Shown in pieces: positions 46,217 through 55,101 of a stretch of 64,000 nucleotides of DNA; within the stretch, counting starts at the first letter, position 1, and each line of letters opens with the position of its first letter. Source of the DNA: JANXQG01 sp963719885. Lineage in GTDB: Bacteria; Planctomycetota; Planctomycetia; Pirellulales; Thermoguttaceae. The stretch spans positions 465,871 to 529,870 of the forward strand of contig CAVRDP010000018.1 of assembly GCA_963719885.1 (NCBI GenBank), read 5' to 3'. A program made the position numbers and the translations under genes. Under the pieces are notes generated by a model. That model saw only the letters and a program-made list of their open reading frames with translations. It had not been told where the DNA came from and made no database searches.

Positions 46217-46717
46217 GTGCTCAAGACTCAACTTCGCTCAAAACTGTTCCAGCTCCGGGACGTCTTCAAGCGAGACTGGCAGGATATCGAGGACATCCTG
46301 ACTGGCGACTTCTTCGGCGTGCTCGATTACCTGCCGAGGCAGCCATACCTCCGCGAGTTCCTGGAACGCGTGGAAATTCTCAATGATAAGAGGGGACGAT
46401 TTGAACTGGACCAAGTGGATTGGGAAAAGGTGGAAATGCGATTCTGGCCGCGATGCCCCGGGCACGATGATGCGACCGAACCAGATGTGGTCTTGGTGTC
46501 GGACCGGTGGGTTCCTGTTCTCCCCGAACACGATTCCGAGCGTGCAGACGTTGAAGTCACCCCAACTACTTCTGGGTGCCCTGGGAAACATGCGTTTCGT
46601 AGAGAAGAAGAATACGGCGCAGCCGGGGAATCCGGCGTCCCCCTCATTGGCTCTCAGCAATCTGGTGCAAATTCCGGTTTCTCCGCTCAGCAGGGTAGGG
46701 GGCACAGTCCTTGTTGA
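46217..46717 (+). CDS. Hypothetical protein, probably frameshifted
   Basis: GTG start at 46217. Residues 1-100 look genuine: LKTQLRSKLFQLRDVFKRDW, QDIEDILTGDFFGVLDYLPR, EFLERVEILNDKRGRFELDQ. After about residue 115 the translation becomes irregular, while another frame (to 46856) carries MGRYKLEVTLVGFESRRLLE and EKIGQIADKLAEFCKQ, a more natural end. One or more indels near 46550 probably separate the two. No family is recognised. Confidence 0.4.
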   Translation: MLKTQLRSKLFQLRDVFKRDWQDIEDILTGDFFGVLDYLPRQPYLREFLERVEILNDKRGRFELDQVDWEKVEMRFWPRCPGHDDATEPDVVLVSDRWVPVLPEHDSERADVEVTPTTSGCPGKHAFRREEEYGAAGESGVPLIGSQQSGANSGFSAQQGRGHSPC

Positions 46718-46936
46718 TTGCTGGGGAAAAGCCATGGGGCGATATAAGTTGGAGGTAACCTTGGTTGGATTTGAAAGCCGAAGGCTATTGGAAATAGATA
46801 CCGAGGAGAAGATCGGACAGATCGCCGACAAGCTGGCGGAATTCTGCAAACAGTAGTGTCGGGGCGTCGAAAGAGCGGAAGCCGGCTGTTGATCCCTTGA
46901 TCTCTTGACGATAGAATCGGTATATGGGAGGTCAAG

Positions 46937-47239
46937 ATGGAAGAAAATCGCATTGTGATTGAGTTTGAGGATTCGGGCAGTCCGGAAGAAGTCGCTGCCG
47001 CACGGAAGCAGAGCGAGCAATTCAAGCGAAACAGCGCTTGGCTGGAAGCGCACATCCTGGAGGTTGGCGAAACCTGTCGCGGCAGGGTAATCTGTATCGC
47101 AGGGCAGGAACTCTTTGTTGGTGATACAACGCGTGAAGCGATTGCCCAGGCAAGGGCCGCGCACCCGGACGATAAGGGTTTGTTCATCCGGTATATTTAC
47201 AAGGAGAAGGCGGCAAGGATTTATGCTCTGCCAAGGTAA
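46937..47239 (+). CDS. Small hypothetical protein preceding a retropepsin-like gene
   Basis: 100 residues. Acidic start MEENRIVIEFEDSGSPEEVA, then WLEAHILEVGETCRGRVICI AGQELFVGDT with a TREAIAQARAAHPDDKGLF helix, in the manner of DUF5678-type proteins. It overlaps the next gene by 17 bases. The same kind of small protein plus retropepsin pair occurs at 26356-26961, so the pair looks like a conserved module. Confidence 0.6.
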   Translation: MEENRIVIEFEDSGSPEEVAAARKQSEQFKRNSAWLEAHILEVGETCRGRVICIAGQELFVGDTTREAIAQARAAHPDDKGLFIRYIYKEKAARIYALPR

Positions 47240-47661
47240 GTGGATGCAATGCGACGATGGAATCGTTCGTCCCGTGGTATTGACATGGCTTCTGGGACGG
47301 GACGACGCATGGCTGGCTGTCGATTTCTTGGTCGATACGGGCGCAGGACAGAACCGTAATCAGTGCCAGCGTGCTGGAGGAGTTGGGCCTTCAATACGTT
47401 CAGCCAGCCGACCGAATTGGCGGCGTTGGCGGGTTCGTTGAATCGGTCGATGTCATGACACGGATTCGCATTGAACGCAATGATGGTCAATGGATCACGC
47501 TTCGCGGAACCTATGCCGCTTGTGTGCAGCGTGAGGCATTGGATATGAGCGTGCTTGGGCGGGATATCTTGAACCTGTTCGCAGTCATCGTCGACCGCCC
47601 GGCAGATCAAGTAACCTTGCTCCATGGCGGCAATGGCTACGCGATTCAGCGTCGTCCGTGA
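47223..47661 (+). CDS. Retropepsin-like aspartyl protease, frameshifted
   Basis: ATG at 47223, then VRPVVLTWLLGRDDAWLAVD FLVDTGA. The frame breaks in a GG pair near 47347; the second frame continues DRTVISASVLEELGLQYVQP, GGVGGFVESVDVMTRI, LDMSVLGRDILNLFAVIVDR. Removing one G restores DTGADRTVIS, the catalytic D-T-G-A motif, and ~145 residues. It is the second such module in the window. Substrate unknown. Confidence 0.65.
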
Positions 47662-47878
47662 AAAGAATTTCGCGACAATCCATCCGAAAGAACGGTACGA
47701 AAAATCGTAAAACCGCAAACGACAGCGTGAATTTCATCCCGCTGCCAGACACATTTTTGTCACTTTTCGTCACCTGGATTTCGCCATTTCGTCCCTGACC
47801 CTGGCACGCCGCAGCCAGTCTACGCTAGAATACTTGGACTTTGATACCCATTACGGATCAAACGAGAAAGCGAAAGGC

Positions 47879-48859
47879 ATGATTGTCACAACCAAGCAAC
47901 TCTTTGCCCACGCCTACGGCAAGTATGCCGTGGGCGCATACAACATCAACAACCTGGAGCAGACCGTGGGCCTGTTCCGGGGCAATTTGGGCAAGTCGGA
48001 TTCCAACAGCGACCCGACCAAGCCCGCGGTCAGCGCGCCGTTCATCATCCAGATTTCCCGCGGCGCCCGGTCGTATAGCGACAAGCGGTTCCTGGAAGCC
48101 ATGATCCGCGCGGCGGAAGAGGTCTTTCCGGAGGCCATTTTCGCCGTCCACCTCGATCACGGCACGGAAGAGGTCTGCTACGACTGCATCGACAGCGGCT
48201 TCTACAGCTCGGTGATGATCGACGCCTCGCACGAGCCGTTCGAGAAGAACGTCGCGATCACCAAGCGGATCGTCGATCGAGCCCACGAGAAGGGCATTTC
48301 CGTCGAGGCCGAATTGGGGCAGCTCGGCGGCGTGGAAGAGGACATCATGGGCAGCGTGTGCCTGACCGAGCCCGACCAGGCGGTCGAGTTCGTCGCCAAG
48401 ACCGGCTGCGACTCGCTGGCCGTGGCCATCGGCACCTCGCACGGGGCCTACAAGTTCAGCGGCAAGCAGGGCCTGCACATGGACCGCATCGCCGAGATCC
48501 AGAAGGTCCTGCCCAAGAACTTCCCCATGGTCATGCACGGTTCCAGCAGCGTGCCCAAGGAATGGGTCGACCGCATCAACGCGGCGGGCGGCAAGATGAA
48601 GGCCGCCAGCGGCGTCGACGAGAACCAGTACCTGCCGGCCGCCAAGCTGGGCGTCTGCAAGGTGAACATCGACACCGACGGCCGCCTGGTCTGGTGCGCG
48701 ATCCATCGCGAGGCGTTCCGCGACGACCCGGCGAACTTCGACCTCCGTCCGCCAGGAAAGGTCTTCATCAAGGCCTACGCCGACTACATCGCCCACAAGA
48801 ACAGCAAGCTCGGCTCGGGCGGGCAGTTGGAGTGCCTGCGGGCTTCTTTGAAGAAGTAG
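47879..48859 (+). CDS. fba: Class II fructose-bisphosphate aldolase
   Basis: 326 residues from the ATG at 47879. Zinc and substrate motifs: FAVHLDHGTEEVCYDCIDSG, SVEAELGQLGGVEED, AIGTSHGAYKF, MVMHGSSSVP, VCKVNIDTDGRLVW. It splits fructose-1,6-bisphosphate in glycolysis and works in reverse in gluconeogenesis. The YAVGAYNINNLEQTVGL start is usual. A strong terminator follows at 48878, so it is probably monocistronic. Confidence 0.93.
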   Translation: MIVTTKQLFAHAYGKYAVGAYNINNLEQTVGLFRGNLGKSDSNSDPTKPAVSAPFIIQISRGARSYSDKRFLEAMIRAAEEVFPEAIFAVHLDHGTEEVCYDCIDSGFYSSVMIDASHEPFEKNVAITKRIVDRAHEKGISVEAELGQLGGVEEDIMGSVCLTEPDQAVEFVAKTGCDSLAVAIGTSHGAYKFSGKQGLHMDRIAEIQKVLPKNFPMVMHGSSSVPKEWVDRINAAGGKMKAASGVDENQYLPAAKLGVCKVNIDTDGRLVWCAIHREAFRDDPANFDLRPPGKVFIKAYADYIAHKNSKLGSGGQLECLRASLKK

Positions 48860-48877
48860 TCCGGCGACAGGAAAAAC

Positions 48878-48917
48878 AAGCACTGCGTACTCAGTACCGA
48901 GTACCCAGTGCTTTTTT
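48878..48917 (+). terminator. Rho-independent terminator after fba
   Basis: AAGCACTG and CAGTGCTT close an outer stem, GTACTC and GAGTAC an inner one, followed by TTTTTT. It starts 18 bases after the stop. Confidence 0.85.
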
Positions 48918-49068
48918 GTGCGCGTTGGATGCGGTCTAGAGCCCACCCTGCCGCAAACCATCCCCTATCGTCGGCAAAACCGCTACGGACGGCAGAAAAT
49001 GTTTGAATCGTGTCCGCTTGTGACCTATATACAAGAAGGGACATCTCCCTTGGGTATGTCCGCAGCCG

Positions 49069-50217
49069 ATGCTGCGCCGCCGACCCTGGGTACATGGTGC
49101 CCGCCGCGGCGGTTTGGTTGCGGCGGCCGCGAGAGAAGTTGTCCCTTGGTGCTGCGCAACTGTGGAATTACAACCTCCGTTCATCTCGATCGATGCGTCC
49201 GCCTGCGGGGCCTTTCCGGCAGACGCGTGCGCAGGGCCTTTGCACGCAAGCAGCGAGCAGTTGCCTGCTGCCGCTGCTCAAGAGGCCGCGCTCTCTCCAG
49301 CGAACGCGCCACCGGAACCGACCGACCCCTGGACGGCCCATTTCGCCGGCGCCCTGCAAGTCCAACACGCCCGCGTGCGGGGGTTCCTTCAGGACCAGCG
49401 CGATCGTTGGCGGCAGATCGCGGCCCACTTCACCCGCCAGATCGAGAGTTTGCAAGCCGAGGTCGATGGCTTGCAGGCGACGAATGAAGGTCTGCGGGCG
49501 GAAACTCTAGCCCATCCTGCAGAAAGTGATCGCACGGAGATGGCCGAGGATGCGTCACGCAAGTATCTGTTGGCGATGGACGACGTTCGCGACCTGAAGG
49601 CCCGCAATGCCGAACTTCAGCGGCAACTGCTGGAACTCCACTCCGGGGCGGCGCGGCGGGGCGCCGAGCGCTCGCCGGCGGACTGTAGTACCGATTGGGA
49701 GGCCCAGAAACGCCGTTTCCTGGCGGGATTGGAATCGGACGATCAGAACGACGCCGAAGCAGCGGAGCGGCGGTTGAAGATCGAAGAGATCGTGGCCCGC
49801 ACCGACAAGATCATCGCCGAAAAAAATCGCGAGATCGAAGAACTCCAGCACCTGCTCAACAACCAGAGCAACAGCCTCGGCTCGTTGGCGTTGGGCGCTG
49901 CGGCCTTGGAACAAGTGCTCGACCAGGACGCGATCGTCCGCGAGGAGCGCCAAAGACTTCAGCAGTTGCAGGCCGAGTGTCGCGACAAGCTCCGCCAGGC
50001 CGAGATCGAGCTTGCCGTGGAGCGGGCACGGCTTGCCCGTCGCGATGCCGAGATCGAAGAGAAGCTCCGCAGTTGCGACCTGCGTCGTTCATCGGCCGAG
50101 GCGGATGCCGAGGCCCTGGCGCCGACCGGCCGGCCCGTCCGCGGCCGCTGGCGGACGCAGATGGGCCTGACCGACGACGACCCGCCGGAGCCCGATCGCA
50201 GCCGCGGCCGGCGGTGA
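49069..50217 (+). CDS. Coiled-coil protein, start uncertain
   Basis: Up to 382 residues. From ~95 the protein is rich in heptads: FLQDQRDRWRQIAAHFTRQI ESLQAEVDGLQ, RDLKARNAELQRQLLELHSG, DKIIAEKNREIEELQHLLNN, RQRLQQLQAECRDKLRQAEI. The C-terminus is basic (GRWRTQMGLTDDDPPEPDRS). No family is recognised; a structural or scaffold role is possible. The first ~60 residues are irregular and include a copy of the dispersed element (49081-49103), so the true start is probably further in or disturbed. Confidence 0.6.
   Translation: MLRRRPWVHGARRGGLVAAAAREVVPWCCATVELQPPFISIDASACGAFPADACAGPLHASSEQLPAAAAQEAALSPANAPPEPTDPWTAHFAGALQVQHARVRGFLQDQRDRWRQIAAHFTRQIESLQAEVDGLQATNEGLRAETLAHPAESDRTEMAEDASRKYLLAMDDVRDLKARNAELQRQLLELHSGAARRGAERSPADCSTDWEAQKRRFLAGLESDDQNDAEAAERRLKIEEIVARTDKIIAEKNREIEELQHLLNNQSNSLGSLALGAAALEQVLDQDAIVREERQRLQQLQAECRDKLRQAEIELAVERARLARRDAEIEEKLRSCDLRRSSAEADAEALAPTGRPVRGRWRTQMGLTDDDPPEPDRSRGRR
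49081..49103 (-). repeat. Dispersed palindromic element near the coiled-coil gene start
   Basis: Reverse-complement copy (CGACCCTGGGTACATGGTGC plus CCG). CGCCGC occurs on both sides, a possible short target duplication. Confidence 0.65.
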
Positions 50218-50301
50218 GTACGTTGGAGAACGCGACACTTATTGCCTTGCCCGTCCTGAGTTTACTAATCGCCCGTTTATGGATTGAAAGCATATTCCGC
50301 C

Positions 50302-51228
50302 ATGACCCACGACACCTGTTTCTCTTGCGGGCACACGTTGCCGGAAATGCCCCTGCCGGTCAACCTGGCCGGCAGCCACGACCTGGAACAAGTGACCGAT
50401 GCCCAACTGGCAAGCTTTGCCGAATTGATCTACGGCCGGACGGGGATCCGCGTCTCGCCACAAAAGAAGACGCTGCTTTCCAACCGTCTCCGCCGCCGCC
50501 TGCGAGAGACGCGCATTGCTTCCTTCGGCGATTACTACAAGTACGTCGTGCAACTCAAGCCCAGCGATCCGGAATGGGACGCCCTGGTGCAGGAGATCAC
50601 GACCCACGAGACCTTCCTCTTCCGTGACGAATCGCAATGGAATTGGTTCCGCAAGAGCTACCTGGCAAGTTGCATTTCCGGCAAGCCGCCGACCATGAGT
50701 ACATGGTGCCCGGGGGTCAAAGGGACCCTGCGGATCTGGTCGGCCGCGTGCAGCACCGGCGATGAGCCTTACACCATCGCCTGCTCGATCGCCGATTCGC
50801 TTCCCAACTGGAAGCAGTGGAAAATCCGCGTATTGGGCACCGACATCGGCCAGGGCGCGCTCGAACAATGCCGGCAGGCGACCTTCGCCGAGCGCCCGAT
50901 GCGACTTGTGCCCGAGGATTTCAAGGGCCGCTTTTTCACGAGGCTTCCCGGCGCGCCGCTGTGGAAAGCGAAGCCGATGCTCACCGAACTGGTCAGCTTC
51001 CGTCAGCACAACCTGCTGAACCGGCTCTGCGAACCGCCCTTCGACATCGTGTTCCTCAAGAACGTGCTGATCTACTTCGACGCCGCTTCCAAGAAGCGCG
51101 TCATGGAACACGTCCGCGCCGCCGTCCGTCCCGGCGGGCTGCTAGTTACGGGCGCGGCGGAAGGAGTTGCGGAGTATCTGCGGGAATTCAAGTGCTTGCA
51201 ATCCTGGCTGCACCAACGACCGGGATGA
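50302..51228 (+). CDS. cheR: CheR-type protein-glutamate methyltransferase
   Basis: 308 residues from the ATG at 50302. The N-terminal CheR helical domain (DAQLASFAELIYGRTGIRVS, KKTLLSNRLRRRLRE) precedes the SAM domain: ITTHETFLFRDESQW, IWSAACSTGDEPYTIA, VLGTDIGQGALEQCR, FDIVFLKNVLIYFDAASKKR. It methylates chemoreceptor glutamates or acts in a chemosensory-like pathway. A ~12-residue insertion (PPTMSTWCPGVKG) before the SAM motif is encoded by the dispersed element and keeps the frame. No receptor or CheA gene is nearby. Confidence 0.85.
   Translation: MTHDTCFSCGHTLPEMPLPVNLAGSHDLEQVTDAQLASFAELIYGRTGIRVSPQKKTLLSNRLRRRLRETRIASFGDYYKYVVQLKPSDPEWDALVQEITTHETFLFRDESQWNWFRKSYLASCISGKPPTMSTWCPGVKGTLRIWSAACSTGDEPYTIACSIADSLPNWKQWKIRVLGTDIGQGALEQCRQATFAERPMRLVPEDFKGRFFTRLPGAPLWKAKPMLTELVSFRQHNLLNRLCEPPFDIVFLKNVLIYFDAASKKRVMEHVRAAVRPGGLLVTGAAEGVAEYLREFKCLQSWLHQRPG
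50690..50712 (-). repeat. Dispersed palindromic element inside cheR
   Basis: Reverse-complement copy (CGACCATGAGTACATGGTGC plus CCG), translated in frame as PTMSTWCPG between the helical and SAM-binding parts. Confidence 0.7.
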
Positions 51229-51369
51229 TTGGAAAATTCCCAAGGGACTTGAATTCCATCTTCGTTCCGGGATAATAGGAACATTCAGGCGTGAGTTGCT
51301 CTTGCTTTTTCGGCGAGCCCTGAATACCGTCCGCCTATTCGTTTACTCGATCAAGAAGGAATCTTGCTC

Positions 51370-51648
51370 ATGGCAAAAATCCGTTGCAAAGGGGTATCTG
51401 AAGGATTGCGTTCGTCGGAGGCGGTCGCCAGCTTTGTGGACATCCGCAATCGTACCCATTTCATCCGCGTCGAGCGGGACTTCCTTGATCAGCAGGGCGG
51501 AGTCTTCTTCCTGCCGGTTGGCGTCGTCCACGTCGATGCAAAGACCAAAGCAGTGCTCGTCGAGTTGCCGCACGAAGCGGAAACGGGGGCCAACCGCCTC
51601 TGGGTCCTTCCCGAACAGCTTGACGAACCGGTGGAAGCCTTGGCATGA
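51370..51648 (+). CDS. Small hypothetical protein coupled to dcd
   Basis: 92 residues from the ATG at 51370. MAKIRCKGVSEGLRSSEAVA is followed by a beta-rich middle (THFIRVERDFLDQQGGVFFL PVGVVHVDAKTKAVLVELP). Its stop overlaps the dcd start as ATGA, so the two are translated together. No family is recognised; a partner or regulator of the deaminase is possible. Confidence 0.6.
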   Translation: MAKIRCKGVSEGLRSSEAVASFVDIRNRTHFIRVERDFLDQQGGVFFLPVGVVHVDAKTKAVLVELPHEAETGANRLWVLPEQLDEPVEALA

Positions 51649-52241
51649 TTCTCTCGGATCGGGAAATCCGAGCAGCGCTCGCCCGCGACGCCCTGCGTGT
51701 CACGCCGATCCCCATGACTGAAGCGTGGTCCTCGACGGCCATTGATTTGCGCCTTGCAAAAGAGTTGGTCGTGTGGAAACGGCCGGGCATGGCCGGTGTT
51801 GAGACTGTGGTATGCCCGGCGCATCCTGAATACGACTTCGATGCCGTTCGTATGAAGTTCAGCGAGCGCATTGACATTTCCACCGCAGGGCACGTATTCA
51901 AGCCCCAGACGTTCCTTCTCGCCTGGACCATCGAGAAGGTTCAACTTCCCCATCGCTCTCGTCTTGCGGCACGGGTGGAAGGCAAGAGCAGTCTGGCCCG
52001 GCTCGGCATCGGCGTTCACGTCACCGCACCAACCATTCATGCCGGATTCGGATTCAAGAAGGACGATCCCAGTTACCCTGGAAGCCCGCTTCAGCTTGAA
52101 ATGTGGAATGCAGGCCCGTTGGATGTAAAGCTCATGGAAGGAATGGCGGTCTGCCAACTGATCTTCGAACACGTGGATGGCACGCCTGAAAAACGATACG
52201 AAGGCAAGTTTTCCATCCAGGGCCCGAACGTGGGCGCATGA
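51645..52241 (+). CDS. dcd: dCTP deaminase-like protein
   Basis: 198 residues. MILSDREIRAALARDALRVT then SSTAIDLRLA and the catalytic-site stretch RLAARVEGKSSLARLGIGVH, VTAPTIHAGFGF are those of the dCTP deaminase/dUTPase fold, with the key Glu in RVEGKSS. It converts dCTP to dUTP. Such deaminases serve nucleotide balance and, in some defence systems, deplete dCTP during phage infection. The overlapped small gene upstream and the nuclease-like operon nearby make the second role worth testing; this is inference. Confidence 0.85.
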   Translation: MILSDREIRAALARDALRVTPIPMTEAWSSTAIDLRLAKELVVWKRPGMAGVETVVCPAHPEYDFDAVRMKFSERIDISTAGHVFKPQTFLLAWTIEKVQLPHRSRLAARVEGKSSLARLGIGVHVTAPTIHAGFGFKKDDPSYPGSPLQLEMWNAGPLDVKLMEGMAVCQLIFEHVDGTPEKRYEGKFSIQGPNVGA

Positions 52242-52383
52242 GTGGCTTCCGGATCACCCCAGCAAGACGACCGACAGGTAGATTTTCCTGGGCGTGGGGC
52301 GGGCGAAGGCGATGCCTGCGCTGACGGATTCGCGCCTTGGGCACGGCCCTTTGGACAGCAATACAATCGGCCAACTGCGCGGT

Positions 52384-52806
52384 CTAACGCTCCAAGATCA
52401 AACGGAACAGGCTCTCGACTGGATGCACGATACCCTCGATTGTCGCGGCTGTAAGGTCAACCTTTGTTGGCCCATGATCCCTGTCGAGGAGCGCGAAGAA
52501 CTGTTTTCCGAAACGGCAGTCGTCGCGGTCAAAGCCGCACCAATTCTTCTCCGTCATTGTCAGTAGGAACAGCTTCGTTCTTGGCTGCTGGGTTTCCAAC
52601 CGTGCCGCCCGCTGCTCAAACTCCTCTAACCACCCTCCTCGCTTCCGACCGAGTTGCGTCTTGCACTCTAGCATCGCAATAAGCTCGTCGCCGTTCCAGA
52701 GAGAAATATCCGCACGAATGTCCTTGGGTACGCGCCACTCAAACTTGGCCCCGCCCTTGGCCCATTCAATCGCTTCGGGCCACTCCATGCCAAATACCTG
52801 CTTCAC
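52384..52806 (-). CDS. PD-(D/E)XK nuclease-like protein
   Basis: 140 residues. KDIRADISLWNGDELIAMLE CKTQLGRK carries D-x(n)-E-C-K, the order of a PD-(D/E)XK active site, with a predicted helix (WLEEFEQRAARLETQQPRTK) after it as in that fold. A later segment FLLTMTEKNWCGFDRDD could bind a partner. Its ATG overlaps the stop of the upstream gene by four bases. Identity with a known restriction family is not established. Confidence 0.6.
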   Translation of the reverse strand: MKQVFGMEWPEAIEWAKGGAKFEWRVPKDIRADISLWNGDELIAMLECKTQLGRKRGGWLEEFEQRAARLETQQPRTKLFLLTMTEKNWCGFDRDDCRFGKQFFALLDRDHGPTKVDLTAATIEGIVHPVESLFRLILER

Positions 52807-53177
52807 GTCGTCAACGCAAGTGTCTCGGCCTTAATCACATGCTTGTGGAACTCTCTATACGGCTTGTTGACGACCTCCTCAGACGCGACGCGCAGGCCGA
52901 GTTTTTCGAGGTCAATGGCGACCTTCAAGTAGAAAGCGACCGTCTCAACGAAGAAGTCCGCTGCCGCTGCGCCGTAGTGCTTGTCCAAGAGTTTCTTGAT
53001 TCGGCGTTGGGCCGTGTAGTAGCTCGTCATTCGCGCCAGGACAGCGCGAGTAAGGTCTGTGCCATTCCAGTCCACCTTGCCCACGGCGCACGCGAGTTTG
53101 AACGCGCTGTCGAGATGTCCAGTTGCCTCAACCGCTCGGCGGTATTCTTCGTCTGCGTCGAAAAAGCTACTGGTCAT
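52803..53177 (-). CDS. Helical partner of the nuclease-like protein
   Basis: 124 residues, mostly helical: MTSSFFDADEEYRRAVEATG, LDSAFKLACAVGKVDWNGTD, RIKKLLDKHYGAAAADFFVE TVAFYLKVAIDLEKLG. The four-base overlap with the nuclease-like gene shows co-translation. It could be an immunity, sensor or scaffold subunit. No family is recognised. Confidence 0.6.
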   Translation of the reverse strand: MTSSFFDADEEYRRAVEATGHLDSAFKLACAVGKVDWNGTDLTRAVLARMTSYYTAQRRIKKLLDKHYGAAAADFFVETVAFYLKVAIDLEKLGLRVASEEVVNKPYREFHKHVIKAETLALTT

Positions 53178-53198
53178 CGTTCACTCCTATAAATCTCA

Positions 53199-53753
53199 TC
53201 AATTACCCTCCTCTGTCTGCTTCTTCGTGCGAGTCTTGATCCATTGCTGATCTGCCTCGCTTAGCTTGTCCAAGGTCACGGTGATTACGCTGCCGCCCTT
53301 CCTGAGTCTAATCTTGTTCCCGCGTCGGCCAGCAAATGTGGCCCCGACAGTTTTCCCGCTGCTGGCCGCAGTCCAGGTTCGCGTGTCCATCCTTGCAAGC
53401 AAGTCTGCAAAAGAAGTAGGTGAGGAGCCGCCGCTTGCCGCAGTCGGACTTTGCGTGGACTTCTTTCGTGCTGATAGTTCAATGTTCTCCGTTGCTCGCC
53501 GTTCCCGCTCAGCCTTCGCATCACTTCGGCGTTTTTCAGCCGCTTCCCACGCGGCGATTACCGATTCCCAGCCCTCCTCCTCATCCATGCGCTCAAGTAT
53601 TTCCCGATACTCCTGAATTTCCTCCTCACTGGCCCCATAAAAAGCAAAGTCATCAGCAAAGGGGGAGCCGCCAAATGCCTCATTTTCTGCGTTGGTTTCA
53701 TGGAATCCACGGGGAACCTCATCCCCGTCAAATACATGGTGTTGTTCCGACAT
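53199..53753 (-). CDS. SHD1-domain protein
   Basis: 184 residues from the ATG at 53753. An acidic start (MSEQHHVFDGDEVPRGFHET, EEEIQEYREILERMDEEEG) leads into a charged coiled coil (EAAEKRRSDAKAERERRATE) and an SHD1 domain at the end (TRTWTAASSGKTVGATF, VITVTLDKLSEADQQWIKTR). No signal peptide. It ends 21 bases before the start of the helical protein, so all three minus-strand genes may form one operon. Confidence 0.75.
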   Translation of the reverse strand: MSEQHHVFDGDEVPRGFHETNAENEAFGGSPFADDFAFYGASEEEIQEYREILERMDEEEGWESVIAAWEAAEKRRSDAKAERERRATENIELSARKKSTQSPTAASGGSSPTSFADLLARMDTRTWTAASSGKTVGATFAGRRGNKIRLRKGGSVITVTLDKLSEADQQWIKTRTKKQTEEGN

Positions 53754-53887
53754 GATACGAACTCCCGAAAAGCAGGCGGTGAACGGATTCGGTGCCTGTG
53801 CTGGCACAAATTACTCCATGTGTCCTTAGATATTTGCCAAATTTCAGATGAACAATGCTTGCGGGCATAATTGTCCATACTTATCAT

Positions 53888-54637
53888 TTATTTGTGCAAG
53901 CGAGTTTCAAGCCATTGCTGATCTTCACGCGACAGCTTTTCCAAGGGAATCTGGATCGTGGAACCATCCCGCTTAATCAGTGTTACTACCGCCATCCCAC
54001 CGAACTTCGCTTCGATCTTGTGCTTCCCCATTGAATCCGTCCACGTTCTCCACTTGGCAGCCTCCTTCGCAGCGTCGGCCTCCTTGCCTGCGGCTTCCTT
54101 TTCCTCTAGCGCACGCCTCTCAACAGCCTCCTTGGCTGCGGCCTTCCTTTCCGCTAACTTCGCAGCCAACGCCGCACGCCTCTCCGCAGCTATTGCCTCA
54201 GCAGCTCTCTCTTTCTGTACCTCTGGATTGTCCGTAGGTTCCAACAACCATACAGTTCTGGATGCTCCATTCGCAGTCTCATATCTCTTGGTTCCCACGA
54301 CGTTGAAGGATTGATCGGGTTCGTACACCCTTTGCGTGCCGTCAACCATACCTTTGGTAGCCGTCTTGAGCCAAACGGTTTCTTTCTTCAAATCCGCAAG
54401 CGCAACCCAGGGGTAATACCTAATCTCAACGATGGCGTTATTGTCGTCTACAACCTGAGTCACTCGATACGCAATCCTGCCAACATCCCCTTCTTCAATA
54501 GGTTTCCAGCCGAGCCACTTCTTAATGTCTGGGGGAGGCTCATCACTCCGCGACTTGGAACGCCTTGTTTGAGCGGACGTGACACTTGCAAACATCGTTG
54601 CAACCGCCACACAGAGAATCACCGACCGCTTGAACAT
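53888..54637 (-). CDS. Exported SHD1-domain protein
   Basis: 249 residues. The signal peptide is MFKRSVILCVAVATMFASVT SAQ. The middle has GRIAYRVTQVVDDNNAIVEI and KWLGWKPIEEGDVGRI, then an Ala/Glu/Lys-rich helix (AERRAALAAKLAERKAAAKE). The SHD1 domain ends it: RTWTDSMGKHKIEAKFGGMA, IQIPLEKLSREDQQWLETRL. It probably acts in the periplasm. It is separated from the other SHD1 gene by 134 bases. Confidence 0.75.
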   Translation of the reverse strand: MFKRSVILCVAVATMFASVTSAQTRRSKSRSDEPPPDIKKWLGWKPIEEGDVGRIAYRVTQVVDDNNAIVEIRYYPWVALADLKKETVWLKTATKGMVDGTQRVYEPDQSFNVVGTKRYETANGASRTVWLLEPTDNPEVQKERAAEAIAAERRAALAAKLAERKAAAKEAVERRALEEKEAAGKEADAAKEAAKWRTWTDSMGKHKIEAKFGGMAVVTLIKRDGSTIQIPLEKLSREDQQWLETRLHK

Positions 54638-55101
54638 GATCTGTCTCCTGCGAATTGGGTGAGGCTTGGCCCTCGATCTGCCGGCCAGGGTATTCGGGGA
54701 ATTCCAGCCCTATTGGCTTTCTCGTATAATAGCCCCCCTCGCCGCTGGTTTCAATAACCCTGCAAGCGGTGAAATTTTATTTAATTTGGTTGCCTGATGA
54801 TGGACTTCACCCCAATTTTGACAATTGAGATGGTGGGCGATTTCCAGGGCCGTGCAATAACGGCGACACCCACCCCATACCGATATATTATATACAACGC
54901 TATGGTGGGTTGCGGGGCCACGTATTTGTTGAGCCTTATACCCCGAACGAGCTGGCGATCTCTGCAAGCGGCAGAAATTTTCAAGTTTTTATCCCGTTGC
55001 CGCATAAGGAGATAGGAGCGAATTGTAAAAACACAGCAAAAAATTTCTCAAGCTCCGTTACGTTACTATCCTGTCCCTATCACCAACAAAGGAGAGAAAC
55101 G
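54638..55101. other. Intergenic region, nothing recognised
   Basis: Frames on both strands are short and irregular. The stretch just before 55102 contains AAAGGAG, the ribosome site of the next gene. No RNA or repeat was recognised. Confidence 0.4.
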
